Shown here in pieces: positions 44,974 through 56,700 of a stretch of DNA of 64,000 bases (position 1 is the first letter of the stretch; each line of letters starts with the position of its first letter). The DNA comes from Zymoseptoria tritici IPO323. Taxonomy: Eukaryota > Ascomycota > Dothideomycetes > Mycosphaerellales > Mycosphaerellaceae. The notes below the pieces were generated by a model. That model was not told the DNA's origin, did no database searches, and saw nothing but the letters and a program-made list of their open reading frames with translations. The position numbers and the translations under genes were made by a program. The stretch is taken from NCBI RefSeq assembly GCF_000219625.1, contig NC_018213.1, positions 986,055 through 1,050,054 on the forward strand. Direction: 5' to 3'.

Positions 44974-44994
44974 CGCCTGAGACTAGAATCTGAC

Positions 44995-45427
44995 ATTCCA
45001 TTGTCACTACAACGTATATCGTGGCGCCCGTTCGCATGCGCGGATTCGCGCCAGCGTACCCGAAACATCGGCAGAGCTCGTAGATCGATCAGAATGACAG
45101 GAATCACGACGCGATACCACAAAATTGACCACAGCCTGACCATGTTTGGTGGCTCGCGGCAAGGCCAACGAGCCCACATTATGCATGAGCGCGGCTGTAT
45201 CTTGTGACGAAGCTGTTCGATCAGGATCATACGGGCCACTTCAAGCGATCTCATGCGGATAGTCATTCGGGTCGAGGAGCCTGGTCAGATCACATCACAC
45301 AGACCAGCTATTAAGGAGCTGTTCAATGCATGATCCCAGATGTCTGACCACTTCCCCGCTCACAAGATCCTATAACACAGCTGCTGACGATAGGACTTCT
45401 TCGAGCTCCAAGCGCCTTTCAACAGAC
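44995..45427. other. Intergenic, promoter region of the dehydrogenase
   Basis: About 430 bp of normal composition between the large element and the dehydrogenase ATG. The element therefore sits just upstream of this gene. No further motif is recognised. Confidence 0.5.
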
Positions 45428-46375
45428 ATGTCGAGACCAAAAGTCTTCGTCTTGAACGCCTACCACCCAGAGGCCATCAAGCTGCTCAACGAGTCAGACG
45501 TGGATGTTGTGCTACCTGGAGGAGATGCTTCATGGCACCAAGAGGCAGATGGACTTCTGATCCGCTCGGAGACTCGCATCACGGAGAACGATCTTGCACT
45601 GGCTAGAAAGCTCAAGGTCATCGTCAAGCTCGGCAGTGGGGTTGACAACATCGACCTGAAGGCCGCCAAAAACCATGGCGTAGCGGTTTGCAATACCGCA
45701 GCTATCAACAGCGAGGCTGTGGCAGAACTTACCATGACACTGGCCTTGTGTGTCAGTCGTCGGGTTGTCGAGATGGACCGGATGCTGCTTCGCGGGAGGA
45801 AGCTTGTGCGTTCCAGTCTGCTGGGCCAGTCTCTCCATCGCAAGGTCGTTGGCATCGTCGGAATGGGCAACATCGGCCGAGCTGTGGCGAAGAAGTGGAT
45901 TGGGGCCATGGAGGGCAGCATCGTCGCATATGACCCCTTCGTGCCTAACGGAGCGTGGGAAGATATTCATTACCGTCGAGTGGTTGATCTGGACGAGCTG
46001 CTCCGCGCGTCGGACGTCCTGACCTTGCATGTCCCATTGACGGATGTCAGCCGCGGTCTGATCGGCAAGCGCGAATTGGGGCTGATGAGGAGGCATGCAA
46101 TTCTCGTCAATTGCGCACGGGGCGGCATTGTCGATGAGGAGGCGTTGCTGGACGCACTCGAGGCCAAACAGATCTTCGGCGCTGCCTTGGATGCTCCAGT
46201 GACTGATCCGCCTACAGTCAAAGCATACAACCAGCTTCTGGCCGTCGACAATTGCATCATCACACCTCACGTCGGGGGATCGACGGAAGAGAATCAAGCT
46301 GCTAGTGGAAAGTTGGCAGTAGAGCAGATTTTGGCAGTGTTGAACGGAGAACAAGTGGATAATCGTGTCGTGTAG
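45428..46375 (+). CDS. D-2-hydroxyacid dehydrogenase, phosphoglycerate dehydrogenase-like
   Basis: Single exon, 315 residues from the ATG at 45428 (MSRPKVFVLNAYHPEA). An in-frame ATG at 45326 would add 34 Ser/Thr-rich residues. The NAD-binding motif is VGIVGMGNIGRAVAKKW. The substrate Arg is in NCARGGIVDEEALLDALEAK and the catalytic His in TPHVGGSTEEN. Where the family has an acidic Glu (as in ALDVF.EEP), this protein has ALDAPVTDPP, placing Asp at the counted Glu position. The family interconverts 2-keto and D-2-hydroxy acids with NAD(P)H. It is shorter than serine-pathway SerA enzymes and lacks an ACT domain, so another hydroxyacid is likely the substrate. Confidence 0.9.
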   Translation: MSRPKVFVLNAYHPEAIKLLNESDVDVVLPGGDASWHQEADGLLIRSETRITENDLALARKLKVIVKLGSGVDNIDLKAAKNHGVAVCNTAAINSEAVAELTMTLALCVSRRVVEMDRMLLRGRKLVRSSLLGQSLHRKVVGIVGMGNIGRAVAKKWIGAMEGSIVAYDPFVPNGAWEDIHYRRVVDLDELLRASDVLTLHVPLTDVSRGLIGKRELGLMRRHAILVNCARGGIVDEEALLDALEAKQIFGAALDAPVTDPPTVKAYNQLLAVDNCIITPHVGGSTEENQAASGKLAVEQILAVLNGEQVDNRVV

Positions 46376-46441
46376 ATCGAGTATTTGGATCACATTACAT
46401 TACATTATTGTATTCTAGCTCATTCGTCAAGTCGTAGCTCA

Positions 46442-47049
46442 CTATTTGCGTCCAGCGCAAAGCGGCTTGAGCCCATTGCCAGGATTTCCATGCCTAGCAC
46501 GACCAGCCAGAGTACCCTCCAAAACCAACAGCCGAACGATTTCAACGTATCCTCTGCTCTTCGCTATTTGCAGCGGACTCTCTCCGTGGTCATTCTCAAC
46601 CTCGATCTGAGCGCCGTTCTCGATCAGAGTCCTCGCGATCTTCAGATGGCCGTGTCGACATGCCACATGCAGCGGCGTCTGCAAGTCTCGATTCTGAACG
46701 CTAACATCTGCGCCGTTCTTGATCTCTCTTAGCACGGCATCGTGTCGGTTGTGCCGAGCAGCTATGTGGAGCATTGATTCGTCTTTTCCTTTGGATTGGA
46801 AGTCTGATGGAAGCGTTGCGTTAGTTTGATGATCGCTCGATGAGTGCTGTGGGAGTTCTTACCAAGACCAGACTTTGCTCTCTTCGCGATCTCGCTCTGG
46901 TCTCCATCATTCTGGGATGGATTCCTGCTTTTTGCCCGCCGCTCGAACTGACTGGTTGACAGGTCGTCTGTCCGGTCGTCGACGCTTTGTATCCGACGTG
47001 AACGAGCACCGGCTCCCGCAAGCAAGATGATTCCAAAATGCGAGCTCAT
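46442..47049 (-). CDS. Small ankyrin-repeat protein
   Basis: Two exons, 46863-47049 and 46442-46803, with intron 46804-46862 (GTAAGA..CTAAC..CATCAG), giving 182 residues. The N-terminal ~75 residues are charged and unstructured. The C-terminal part has about three ankyrin repeats: ESMLHIAARHNRHDAVLREI, then QTPLHVACRHGHLKIARTLI and ESPLQIAKSRGYVEIVRLLV. Ankyrin repeats bind other proteins; no partner can be inferred. The neighbouring region to the right contains possibly related degenerate frames. Confidence 0.75.
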
Positions 47050-48075
47050 CTCGGTCGGTCGGTATGGGCTATTAAGTCATGCTCCTGGCAGGAATCGTTG
47101 ATGTTGTTTGCTCAGGGACAGAATGTGTGCGAACAGGTCAGACATAAAGCAGAAATGTTAGTCGCACCAAAGACTCGAAACGCGGTGAAGGAGAATGGCC
47201 TGTCGTGCTGCTGCAAATCCATGACTCGCATACGGTACATCAAGGGTTCTGCGACGTTTCAGCGCCTTCTAGACCAGCTTCTACGTCTTTGACATGTTGA
47301 CAGACAGGCATAGATGTTTCAAAATACTCATCGACAAGCATACCATAGTTCTGATAGATTATCTTGGCTGTGATACGATCATCTTGTAAGACAGACCACC
47401 GCAGAAGCGTGTTCTGACCGAGAGAGATATCGTGTACGTCGGGAGCGTTGCATCTCATCAAACGAGATCTCACGAGTGCAACGATTCGCAACAAATCAGG
47501 ACTCAGCGGCTTTGTCTGCGCGACATGGGATCGAAACGCATAGCACCTGCAGACGACATCAGCAATTGTCGAGGAGAGTAGTGTCGTCAGAATACCTGTC
47601 ACGGGTTCGATTGTCTGCTAGGAAAGTCCGTCGGTAACCTCACGTCTGTCGTATGTAAACATGCCCAGGTGCATAAATCCATCAACTTCCAATCAAGGCC
47701 ACATGCCTGCAACATGGCATTCGCATTTTCTAGAATGAAGTGACCCCCTAATTATGCGAAGGTTAAGTTCGGTGGCGCGAAATGTGAAGATCGCTTTCGA
47801 CTGATCGCCACAACGCCGATCTTGAACCTTTATCGGGCATCATTAAGATGTCGAAAAGCCAGTCTCGCGTGGCGCGCTGACAAGTTGCATTTAGTACATT
47901 GTTCTGTCTCTGTGCCGGGGTACATGACCAAGATTGATCGCAATTCGTCGAGCCGCTCTCCCGACCGTGGGACTCGCTCAAATATGGCGAAAGCTTCCGC
48001 ATGTGATGGCAGGTCGAGACGGGAAGGACGCCGTCTTATCATATCAACGATATTGCACCCTTCCATCATGGCCAG
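47050..48075 (-). other. Intergenic or remnant of a minus-strand gene
   Basis: Two minus-strand frames look partly protein-like: 47240-47602, with an ankyrin-like stretch (GQNTLLRWSVLQDDRITAKI), and 47830-48069, charged, starting MMEGCNIVDMIRRRPSRLDL. No splice model joining them to each other or to the ankyrin gene is convincing, so I treat them as a possible decayed ankyrin-type gene. Confidence 0.3.
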
Positions 48076-51000
48076 CTAGTCCAACTTCAAATTCTCTTCG
48101 TTGAGCGTGCCGTACAAAGTCTCGCACTCGGCCCCCACGGCTGTGATATCTTGCGCCAGCTGGCCCGTGACAAGAACAAATGCATAAAATACCTCATAGT
48201 CCTGCTCGGTGGTCAATTCTTTGCCCTCTTCGGTGCCTCGATACTGCGATATCTTTGCAAGCAATCGATCTCGTCTGTCGTCTATGTTCGGGAGCACGTC
48301 GTTCAATGGGTACTCCAGCGTAATACTGCTGGCCAGCACCGTGAAGAGATGGCTGATGCGAGCGGACAGGGCGAATCGTTCCGGCCGCGTGTATCGAAGC
48401 AATGTCGCTTCTCCGGGGGTGTATTGCAGGTTTTTCGATATCACGACATTCATCGCATGGAAGGCATCCAGCATGTGGCCAGCACGCTCCAGCATGCGGC
48501 TAACAATTTTCTCAGGAAATGGTCCGGAGAACTCGAACTCTGACGATGCAGCCTTGAGCAGGCCGCGTAAGCTCGCAAGAAACGAGTGGAGCTCCGCCTC
48601 TTCACGGATATCCATGTAGACATTCCTTGGCTCTCCGAGAAGAAACATTGCGAGTGGATCTCTCTTCCAGATTAAGCCCATTCGGAGCCAAAGGATGCAC
48701 ATTCCTTCTCGTAGCTTCCGTCGTGCTGAGATCGGCGCTACCCATCGGCAGATGATGATGGCCCATATTGTGCCCACCAGCACTGAGACAACTCGATGGA
48801 GTACGATTGACCAGATGGCCGGATCAATGCCGCCTTCATCATCGTCATTGTCGTCGTCGTGGATTGACAAGCTGTAGGAGTAGAGCGCACCAAGGTTGTA
48901 CGTCAGGACTATAAAACGTCCCATGGGGCCATCTCCTTTCGCAATAATGATGTAGAAGCAGCCCACGGACATGAGCCATCCGAAGAAACCTAGAAGGTAG
49001 GGATTGGCCACACCATCGTGGTTTGAGATGAGCCATGCCAGCACCGCGCATCCCGCACCGATCACAGTGCCGATCATGCGATTGAATCCCTTGCATCGTG
49101 TTAGCGCTGTGACAGGCAATGTCTGCGTTTTGTCATTAATACCACTTACGGTCGTGTTGGACGCTCCTACGGTCATGCAGCATACGACCATATATGAGAC
49201 TAAACCCCATTCGCCTCGCCAGTGGAGGAACAGAGGCCTTGTCTCTGGAAGGAAAGCTGGCAGAGCGTACAACGCAGCTCCGAATCCAACTTTGATCGCG
49301 AAGCGCACATCGTCTCGACGGAGGATTGTGCTGGCTTTGTAGATGCTGTAGTACCAAGGTCTGCTAGCCAAAGCCTTCTCCGGATCGGCGAAGTCATCCA
49401 CTTTCTTGATCGCAGCTGGAACGTCGTATAAGGTGTTCGGCTCCGGGTAGGACTCCGGATGAGTATTACGTCTGCTGATGCCTGGCGCTCGAGGTTTTGC
49501 ACTTGGCTTCCAAAAGATCAGCCACCTCCAAGATTTGACTTGAGCATCCATCTCAAGCTTCAGATCATCGAGTATGTCCAGGTATGTGAATACGTCTTCA
49601 GCAAAGTCAAGTAACGAGAACGAGAAATGACCGCAACATGCGGAAACTTCCTCGATATCGGCCAATACCTCATCCGGCCGTCGATCGAAGAGCGTCTTGG
49701 ATCGGTCCAATTGGCGTCGCCCTTCGGCCGGCGATTCTGGACCGCTCAAGACTCTATGAGATTGGAAAGATCTAGTGCTTCGCTTAGCGTTCAGTGCAGC
49801 ATTGATGGCTCGATTCTGGTAAAGAGAGCTAAGGGCATCCTTTCGAGACTGCCGGTATAGCTCCACTGCCTGCCGGAGGCTCGAGTGGAACTGTTTCGTC
49901 ACGGCGACGTGTACGTGGCGTGCAGCCCAAGGATTGCGATCGGGCGTTCCGGCCTGGAATGGCAGCTCGTCAAGCAACTGTTTCAAGGTGTACACTAGTG
50001 ACTTCGTGGGCGGTCCAAGCTGGCTGATAAAGGCGACGAACATATCTCCCGGGCTTTTGGCGAGCAGTGCTCCACCGAAGGTGTCTCGCATGTCAGGCGT
50101 TCCCGGCTCAGTCTGGCTGTACGTGGAATAAGGTGTCGTCGTGCCTGACGGCGATGTTATAGATCCATGGTGATCCAGTCGTGGAGCACTGTTGTGTCTC
50201 TTGTGCTTAGTCTGATCGGCTGTATCGCTCCGTCCATTTGTCGCGATGAAAGGCAATTCTGGCGACTCTGAGATAATGTCCAAGCTGGTGAAGTACTGTG
50301 AGGGCTCGTGATTTGGAGTTTGAATGGGCGAAGCGACAGGCGAGCCTCTGTCTACTGTGGTTGAGGTCGGTGCGGCGGCATCGTGTGGCTGGTTGATGAA
50401 CGTAAACTGGGCTCTTGCTGCGCTGCTCAGACCACCAAGATCCTGCGAGAGTGTCTCCAGACATGATACGAGCCTGGCTTCCACGGCGTATATCCTTTCA
50501 TCGCCCAGTATGTAGCGCTCGCGTTTGGCCTCACTAAGAATCTTCTTAACAGCGCTGAGGGATGACTGGTGCTCTTTGTTCAAAGACTTGAACGACTCGT
50601 CCTCCAGCTCAGACTCTCGTCCGTGCAGGAATGCCCTGGTGATGCTGATCAATACCTCGCCCAGCAAATCTGTATTCTTCTCGATCTCAGTAGACAGCTT
50701 CTTCCGCGCCAGCGAGGGAAGGATGATAATATTGACGAGCGATGCGATGACCATGCCCAAAATTATCATTCCGAGCACCTGAGTCACTCTTTGAGTAGAG
50801 AATGCGCCAGCTTGTACTGATCCCTCGCGGATCAAGACAGTGATAGTTCCAAGAGATGCAAGCGAGGTTGCAACGTTGACAAGAGGATTAGCCAGCCGCA
50901 GTTTGACCCAAGCCATGAGACCAAAGCCTCCTGCCACGAACACGACCAGGACGATAGCATGACCGACCATGAGAAGGTCATACTGCGCGAAGAGGATCGA

Positions 51001-51620
51001 GACACCCATGCTGCTGAAGGAGATGAAGCTGGCATAGCAAAAGGCAATGAGCGCAAGAACCGACGCCTCGTGCATGCTGCCAGCTGTTCGTGCAGCATGG
51101 AAGTACACGGTCACGGTCGCCACCATATGCTTGCTGTCTTGACTACTGCCGAACCATTGGGATATGGCAGGGACCAGAGTGGCCATACTCCCGATGAGGT
51201 ACGCGATCGAACATTTGAAGATGCCTTGGCCGGTGGGAGAGCGCGCAAAGTCCCAGAAGCTGAGCGCTCGACTGCTGCAAGCATTCCATATCGCGGCCGT
51301 TGTAAATTTCTGGGCATTCGCACTGATACGATCTGCGCTCTGTTCTCCTAACAGGGGCGAACGCTCGTTGGTGAAGCGACTGCTTGCGTCTCGCAGAGTG
51401 AACTGTCTCTTCGAAACTTCGCCAGTGATGGGTGATATGAAGCTTGCGCGACGCATCTGCAAAAGGCCATTAGCAAGAAGACATGCGTACGAAGAGGTCC
51501 TGGGAATGAAGAGAGACGACGCGTTCCGCCATGGAGAAGAAGCCTTACCTTCCGCATGAACCGGCCCTCCCTTGTCTTCGTGGCGTCTCCACGCGTGGAC
51601 GATGCCGGCGCGCTGGCCAT
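48076..51620 (-). CDS. FUSC/ArAE-type membrane protein (DUF2421, brefeldin A-sensitivity related)
   Basis: Exon 1 is 51549-51620 (MASAPASSTRGDATKTREGR), intron 51457-51548, then a long exon from 51456. A further 60-nt intron at 49090-49149 is very likely: GTAAGT donor, GCTAAC branch, AAG acceptor, and removal restores the family segment around TVGASNTT and FNRMIG. The mature protein is about 1130 residues. Two blocks of transmembrane helices (about residues 85-260 and 700-900) are separated by a large cytosolic domain and followed by a C-terminal DUF2421-type helical region. Relatives are named for fusaric acid or brefeldin A sensitivity and aromatic acid export. The actual cargo is unknown. 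The protein probably acts at the plasma membrane or an internal membrane. Confidence 0.87.
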
Positions 51621-52178
51621 GGCTTCACAGAACGACTGAGCCCGAACCTGGCTCACTGCGATCTCTTATCCAGCGGCGCTGCAAGCGAAATAGAAATGAA
51701 GAGCATCGCGAAGAGGAAGCATGATGGTTGTAATGGTCATGTTTCTTGGATCGAATCCTCCTCGCATGTGTTGTCGAGAATCCGAACAACCCGAACCAAG
51801 GAATTCCATGTGTGGCTGAGCGGTGGCTGAGGAACCGCAGATCATCCTTTTCGACACGATCTGTGGCGCTGCATCGACGACACAAACGAAAAGTGCATCT
51901 ATTTTTTGACATTCAACAATGACATTGACCTTGTCGCAGTCAACAGTATCGCAACTTGATAAGCTTGATTTTCGCATTCATTGTCTAGAACATGCTTTGC
52001 TCGACATCTCTTGAGTCGTCCAAGCTGCGTTGTCTTCTGACATGTACACGCGTGAGGGATGTACAGAGTGCAGACACACACGAAGAGCCTGGGCCGTGCG
52101 ACCACATCATTCCTCGATCACGATACTTTTTCTTCGCGGTGGTTTGCTGCGTTAAGCAGTTCTCAAAGCAGTCCGCAT
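51621..52178. other. Intergenic
   Basis: Upstream of the FUSC gene and 3' of the tyrosyl-tRNA synthetase gene. I find no gene or tRNA. Confidence 0.5.
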
Positions 52179-53513
52179 TCATGCCTTGTCGCCCTCCGCA
52201 ACGCTAAGTTTCTTCATTGCCTCCTCCGTGCTCTTTCCCACACTCGCCTCTTGTGCATCTGGACCCTCGAGGTGTCCATCCGGTTTCGCCTCAATACCCT
52301 CAGCAGCAGACTTTGCGCCAGGGAAACGTGAACCAAGATTCTTCTCCTTCTTCTTCTTCTTCTCTGGGGCCGGCGGTGGTGGGTACGCCTTCTGTTCAAC
52401 CTCCTGCCACTCTTTGCTCTCATCGAATGTCTTCCTAATCGGCTCCAAGATCTCGAGGAGCGCCTTTGTTACAGCAGGCTTCAGCGCCTGGGGCTGGAGA
52501 ATGTCTGCTTCGTAATCCTCTTGCATCTTCTTGATGTCGGCATATTCCAATGGCTCAGCATCGCGGCGTTGGACAACGAACTTGGGAGTGCCGTTGTTCT
52601 TCAATGCGGAGGCCGGAAGCAGTACGAATTCCACGAAACTTAGCACACCATTTCCTGTAACCTGTTTAGGCGGACAGAACGCGCTCTTCAGCTTCTTCGT
52701 GACCACCTCGGGCGGGTCGATGAGGTCAATTTTCGAATTTGGATCTGAACTGCTCATCTTGCCTCCTTCTTGGAGACCTGGGATGAGGGGGTTCATCAAA
52801 TGAGCTCGCTTCTTCATTCCAATACGAGGAAGAGCCTCGACTGCGAGTGTGAAGATTTTCCGCTGGTCAACACCGCCGAACTGAGCATCGACACCGAGGT
52901 ACTCCTCGTCCAATGCCTGCATGAGTGGGTAGATTTGAGATGAAAGAGGCGGGGCTTCGACTTGCTTGACCACTTCGGACCCAGCCTTGGTTGCATCGTG
53001 GCCGGAGACTGAAGTGCTGAGTCGCAGTAGATCCATGAAGTATCTCGCTCCGCTGTCTCCAGTTGTTTGGTAGGTGGATCCCAGCACGAACACCAATCTT
53101 GAAGTGTCGACATTGACGGCCTTCAATGCTGCAGTGATGCAGTGACGGTAGTACTTTGCTCTCTCTTCCACAAGCTCGATTGGCGCCTTGAGGTTGTCGA
53201 GGAAGCCGTGGACATCAGCGAGGAGAATTTTGACTTCACATCCGGCAGCCAAAAATTCGGCAATCTTCAACATAGGCACAAAGTATCCACAGTGAGGCTT
53301 GCCTGTTGTCGCCGTGCCCCAGTAGATCTTCAGCGGTCTTTCGCCCTTGTTCAGTACTTCTTCAATGATTTCGGGGTTCAGCACTTCCTTGAGTCATATG
53401 TTAGCATAGTCCTTTCAGGCATTGTGTTTCTTGCATACTTGGAGATTGCTCTTGATCAAGTTGAGCTTGTCGGCAGCAGTCTGCGCCTGAGGCGCTGCAG
53501 TATCTTCCGCCAT
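52179..53513 (-). CDS. Cytosolic tyrosyl-tRNA synthetase
   Basis: Exons 53439-53513 and 52179-53387 with a 51-nt intron (GTATGC..GCTAAC..CAAG), giving 427 residues. It is a class I synthetase that attaches tyrosine to tRNA-Tyr. The HIGH-equivalent is PHCGYF (residues 56-61) and the KMSKS loop is KMSSS (235-239), as in archaeal and eukaryotic TyrRS. LLADVHGFLDN, GSTYQTT and DAQFGGVDQRK line the tyrosine pocket. The C-terminal ~80 residues are a Lys-rich tail (PEKKKKKEKNLGSRF) typical of the yeast/fungal cytosolic enzyme. It is divergent from the sorting nexin over about 270 bp. Confidence 0.95.
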
Positions 53514-53782
53514 GTTCAGCGGATGTGACGATATGTTGGATTTGTCGAATTGATGTTCAAAAGGATGTTTCGTGGTTGGAAGCTCGGATCGACCTCGCCT
53601 CGACTTTTGGCCGAGGGGCCAATGGAACCTCAGACCTCGTCCGAGCGATCGTCGTTGACCCTGCATCATTTGACGCGCAACTTCGGCGACGGTGCGAGAG
53701 GAGTAGTTCACACAGGACACGATCATCTCTTCTCTCGATCATGTCAGTAGCGCGATGACAGGACATCATATCTCTTCTGACA

Positions 53783-56700
53783 ATGGATGATACGACTTCC
53801 GACGCAGCTCTGCCCGATGCAGCGGCAAGCAGCACCCCAGTGGCCATCGACGAACCCTCGACCGGGGAGCCAGCTATAAAGTCCGAGAACAACCTGCAGG
53901 CAGGTTCAACGCAACATACGTCTCCTGGACCGACATTACAATCTATCGCCGACAAAGCTCTCGACTTCCTCTCGCACGCCTCGAACGAAACACTGGGTGC
54001 TTGCCTTGTCGGACTGGGAGCGAGCACGTACCTCGTACTAGGCAGGGTCGGCTTGGTCATAATCGGTGTCGCCGGTGGTGTGGTTCTGCATGCAACATGG
54101 GAGGGCATTCGTGGCGACAACCGGGATGTTCAAGTTAAGAAGGTAGAGCAAGATCGAAGGCGAGAAGTGGGCGTTGAGGTGGCCAGAAGGGTGCTGGAGT
54201 GGAGAGATGGCAGCAAGACAGAGGAATCCGCGGCGGCCGAAAAGGTGTACGCAAGTCAGGCATTGGACTATTCAGGCTTTGGACCAGAGACATCAGTTGC
54301 GCTTGAAAGGTTCACCGACGCTGTGATCAAGGACTACGTCCACTACTGGTACGATGCAACGATTCCAGGCGAGCAAAGCTTTCCAGCAGCAAGTCGACGG
54401 ACCTTTACGGCTTTCGTGCTTTCGCTTTCAAGTCACCTGGGACGCAAGCGACCCGCTGACACGTTTCTTGACTTTTCTGCCAACGCCAGCTCGATCATTA
54501 TCGTGCTGCTCAACGAGCTTTCTGTTGCTCTCAATGCTTCGCCGAACAGTCCTGCCGAAGAAGCCATCTTGACCTATCTGGAAATGAAGCCGGACTGCAG
54601 TCTGTCGTACATGTTGGACGAAGAGGCTCAAAAGAGGAAATTGAGGGAGTCGTCGGAAGAGATTCTCCAGGCCTATCTCGACCCGAAGTCCTACAACTGT
54701 CCACCAGTGCATGCCTTCCTGAAAGAGGTGTTTGCACAACTCATCCTTGGGTCTACAGTGACTCTGTGCTCAAGACCAGAATGGATTAACGAGTGGATCG
54801 TGTACGCGCTTGAGGAGTCGGAAACAGCAAAGGAGGTCATGGATATCGTAGATGCAGGGGTGGAGGGCAGGACTAGCAGTCCCAAAGCTGAGGCCAACGG
54901 CACCCAGCATGAAAAAGCAGAGAGCGGACAAATAACTACGCACGGAGGGCCTGAGAGTGTAGCGCATAAGAGGAAGGTCAGTCGAGCGGAGGAAGCCATG
55001 GACGAAGCTATGAGGGAAGCTCAGAGGCTCACTCAAATGATGATCGAGGAAGATCGCCGAAGAGCTTTGGAGGAGAGCAGCAGCCGAGAACTGCCATCAG
55101 TCGCGGAAAGCGCATCAGAAATAGCAACCCCAGGCGTACCAACACCGACGTCAAGCCAAAGCGACCTGAATCAGCATTCGGAGGTCACCTCCGTCGTGGA
55201 GAGTCCCATCGAAGCGGAACAGAAATCAGCTGAGCCCGGCTCGCAATTTACCAGCTTTGATCAGCTCGGCTCATCACAACAGGCGACAGCACATGCAGAC
55301 GCTTCGGAGCGGGCGCGCCCACAACTCACCCTGCTCGATGCCAACATTTCCATCTTCGACGACAGCGTTCCTGGTGAACGCGGAACTATCAAGTCAAAAC
55401 CAACGGGCGACTATCTGGTACAGATTGAACCAGCCAACTCGTTCTTCCCTGGGTGGATGATTGCACGGAAATATGCAGACTTCGAGACTCTGCACGAAGT
55501 CATCAGACGGATCTCTGTCATCACCGGAGTGCGTTTCACAGAGACTCATGCAGAGCTGCCGAAGTGGAAATCGACCACCAAAGCATCGCTCCGGACTGAC
55601 TTGGAGCGATACTTGAATGATGCTGTAAAATACCAGCCCTTGTCTGAGAGCGAAGGCATGAAGCGGTTCCTGGAAAAGGATAGAGGGCTTACCAAATCGC
55701 CCGGCGGTGCTGTCAAAGGATTCGGCTGGCCAACGCCCGATGCATTTGGTAAGCTAGGAGGAGACATGATGAATGTGCTCACGAAAGCGCCGAAGCAAGT
55801 GGCCGGCGGCGGCAAAGCTGTGTTCGGAGGCGTCGCCGGACTTGTCGGTGCTGCAGGGAAAAGGCCGAGTCAATCGCACTCAAGTCCGAGCAGAAATAGC
55901 ACCGTCGCAAGCAACGAAGAATCTATGTCATCAAGGCACAAGTCGAAGCCGAGCGCATTCCAACAGCCTATGATGACCGACAGCTATCTTGGCTCGTTGG
56001 GCGATGACAGGGAGAGCACCGAGTCGCTTCGTGAGCCTTCACTGCCACCGAGGCCACGTCGCGAGAGTGGGTCTACGATTGCCAGCATGGATGCAAGGCA
56101 CAAGGCTAGCCCATCAGTCAGCAGGCCCGGCAGTATTATCAGTCAGCGCGAGCCACCGAGGTCTGTAGAGGCGTCGCCCAGAGTCTCGACGACACAACTG
56201 CCTTCGGCGGATGCGAGGCTTGAGGAAACCATCAATCTGCCACCGCCGCCTTCGGAAATGCCGCCGGACTATGCCTTCCCTGCGACTCCAGGAAGGAATA
56301 GCATCGAGACTTCTCGGTCCTCCGTGGCAGACCCCCGCATGTCGCAGTCTATCGAGCTCGACAGGTCCTCGACCTCAGCCGAACAAGGCTCAGACAATGC
56401 CACTGCGAAGTCCGAGACCATGCAGAAGAAACCGCTGAGTGATCGCGAGACATCTGTGGCAGTGGAGCTGATGTTCGCCGTCATCTCAGAGCTTTACACT
56501 CTATCTGGTGCCTGGCAAATCCGGCGCACTCTCCTCACCGCGGCCAAGACGTTCCTTTTGCGACCCGGAAATCCCCAATTAGCTTCGATCAAAGAGCTGA
56601 TCCAGTCATCTCTTCTCGATGCGAACTTTAGCGACGCGGGCGTTGCTCATCATATCTATAAGATGCGGGAGAATGGGTTGCCGACCGCAGAGGAATTGGA

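Larger units (their letters stand above)
31262..44994 (-). mobile_element. 13.7-kb RIP-degraded TIR element carrying helicase and DUF6589-like genes
   Basis: The element runs 31271-44985 (13,715 bp). Perfect 9-bp duplications GAATCTGAC flank it (31262-31270 and 44986-44994). Both ends begin TAGTCTCAG, then match through CAGACC with three differences in 20. Both ends also fold into subterminal hairpins. Its recognisable genes all read leftward: helicase (about 44.6-41.6 kb), DUF6589-like (41.2-37.8), paralogue A (37.4-35.9), paralogue B (34.7-33.1) and a small charged protein (32.2-31.9). Spaces between them (41184-41600, 34681-35890, 32236-33100) hold no gene I recognise apart from a repeated motif. 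Composition is TA-rich and CA/TG-poor throughout, and no gene is intact. I cannot place it in a named superfamily. Confidence 0.8.

Noticed and set aside
31271..44985. TAG reassigned to Gln (alternative code or translational readthrough)
   Set aside because: TA enrichment also covers non-coding parts, a start codon appears as ATA, and host genes nearby use TAG/TGA/TAA normally. Mutation by RIP explains this better.
31271..44985. Starship-type giant element
   Set aside because: No DUF3435 tyrosine recombinase is recognisable at either edge, and the ends are inverted repeats with a 9-bp duplication.
31271..44985. LTR retrotransposon cluster
   Set aside because: I found no long direct terminal repeats, reverse transcriptase or integrase motifs.
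47240..48069. A complete multi-exon gene upstream of the ankyrin gene
   Set aside because: I could not find a donor/acceptor set that joins the frames; only a weak ankyrin-like stretch supports it.
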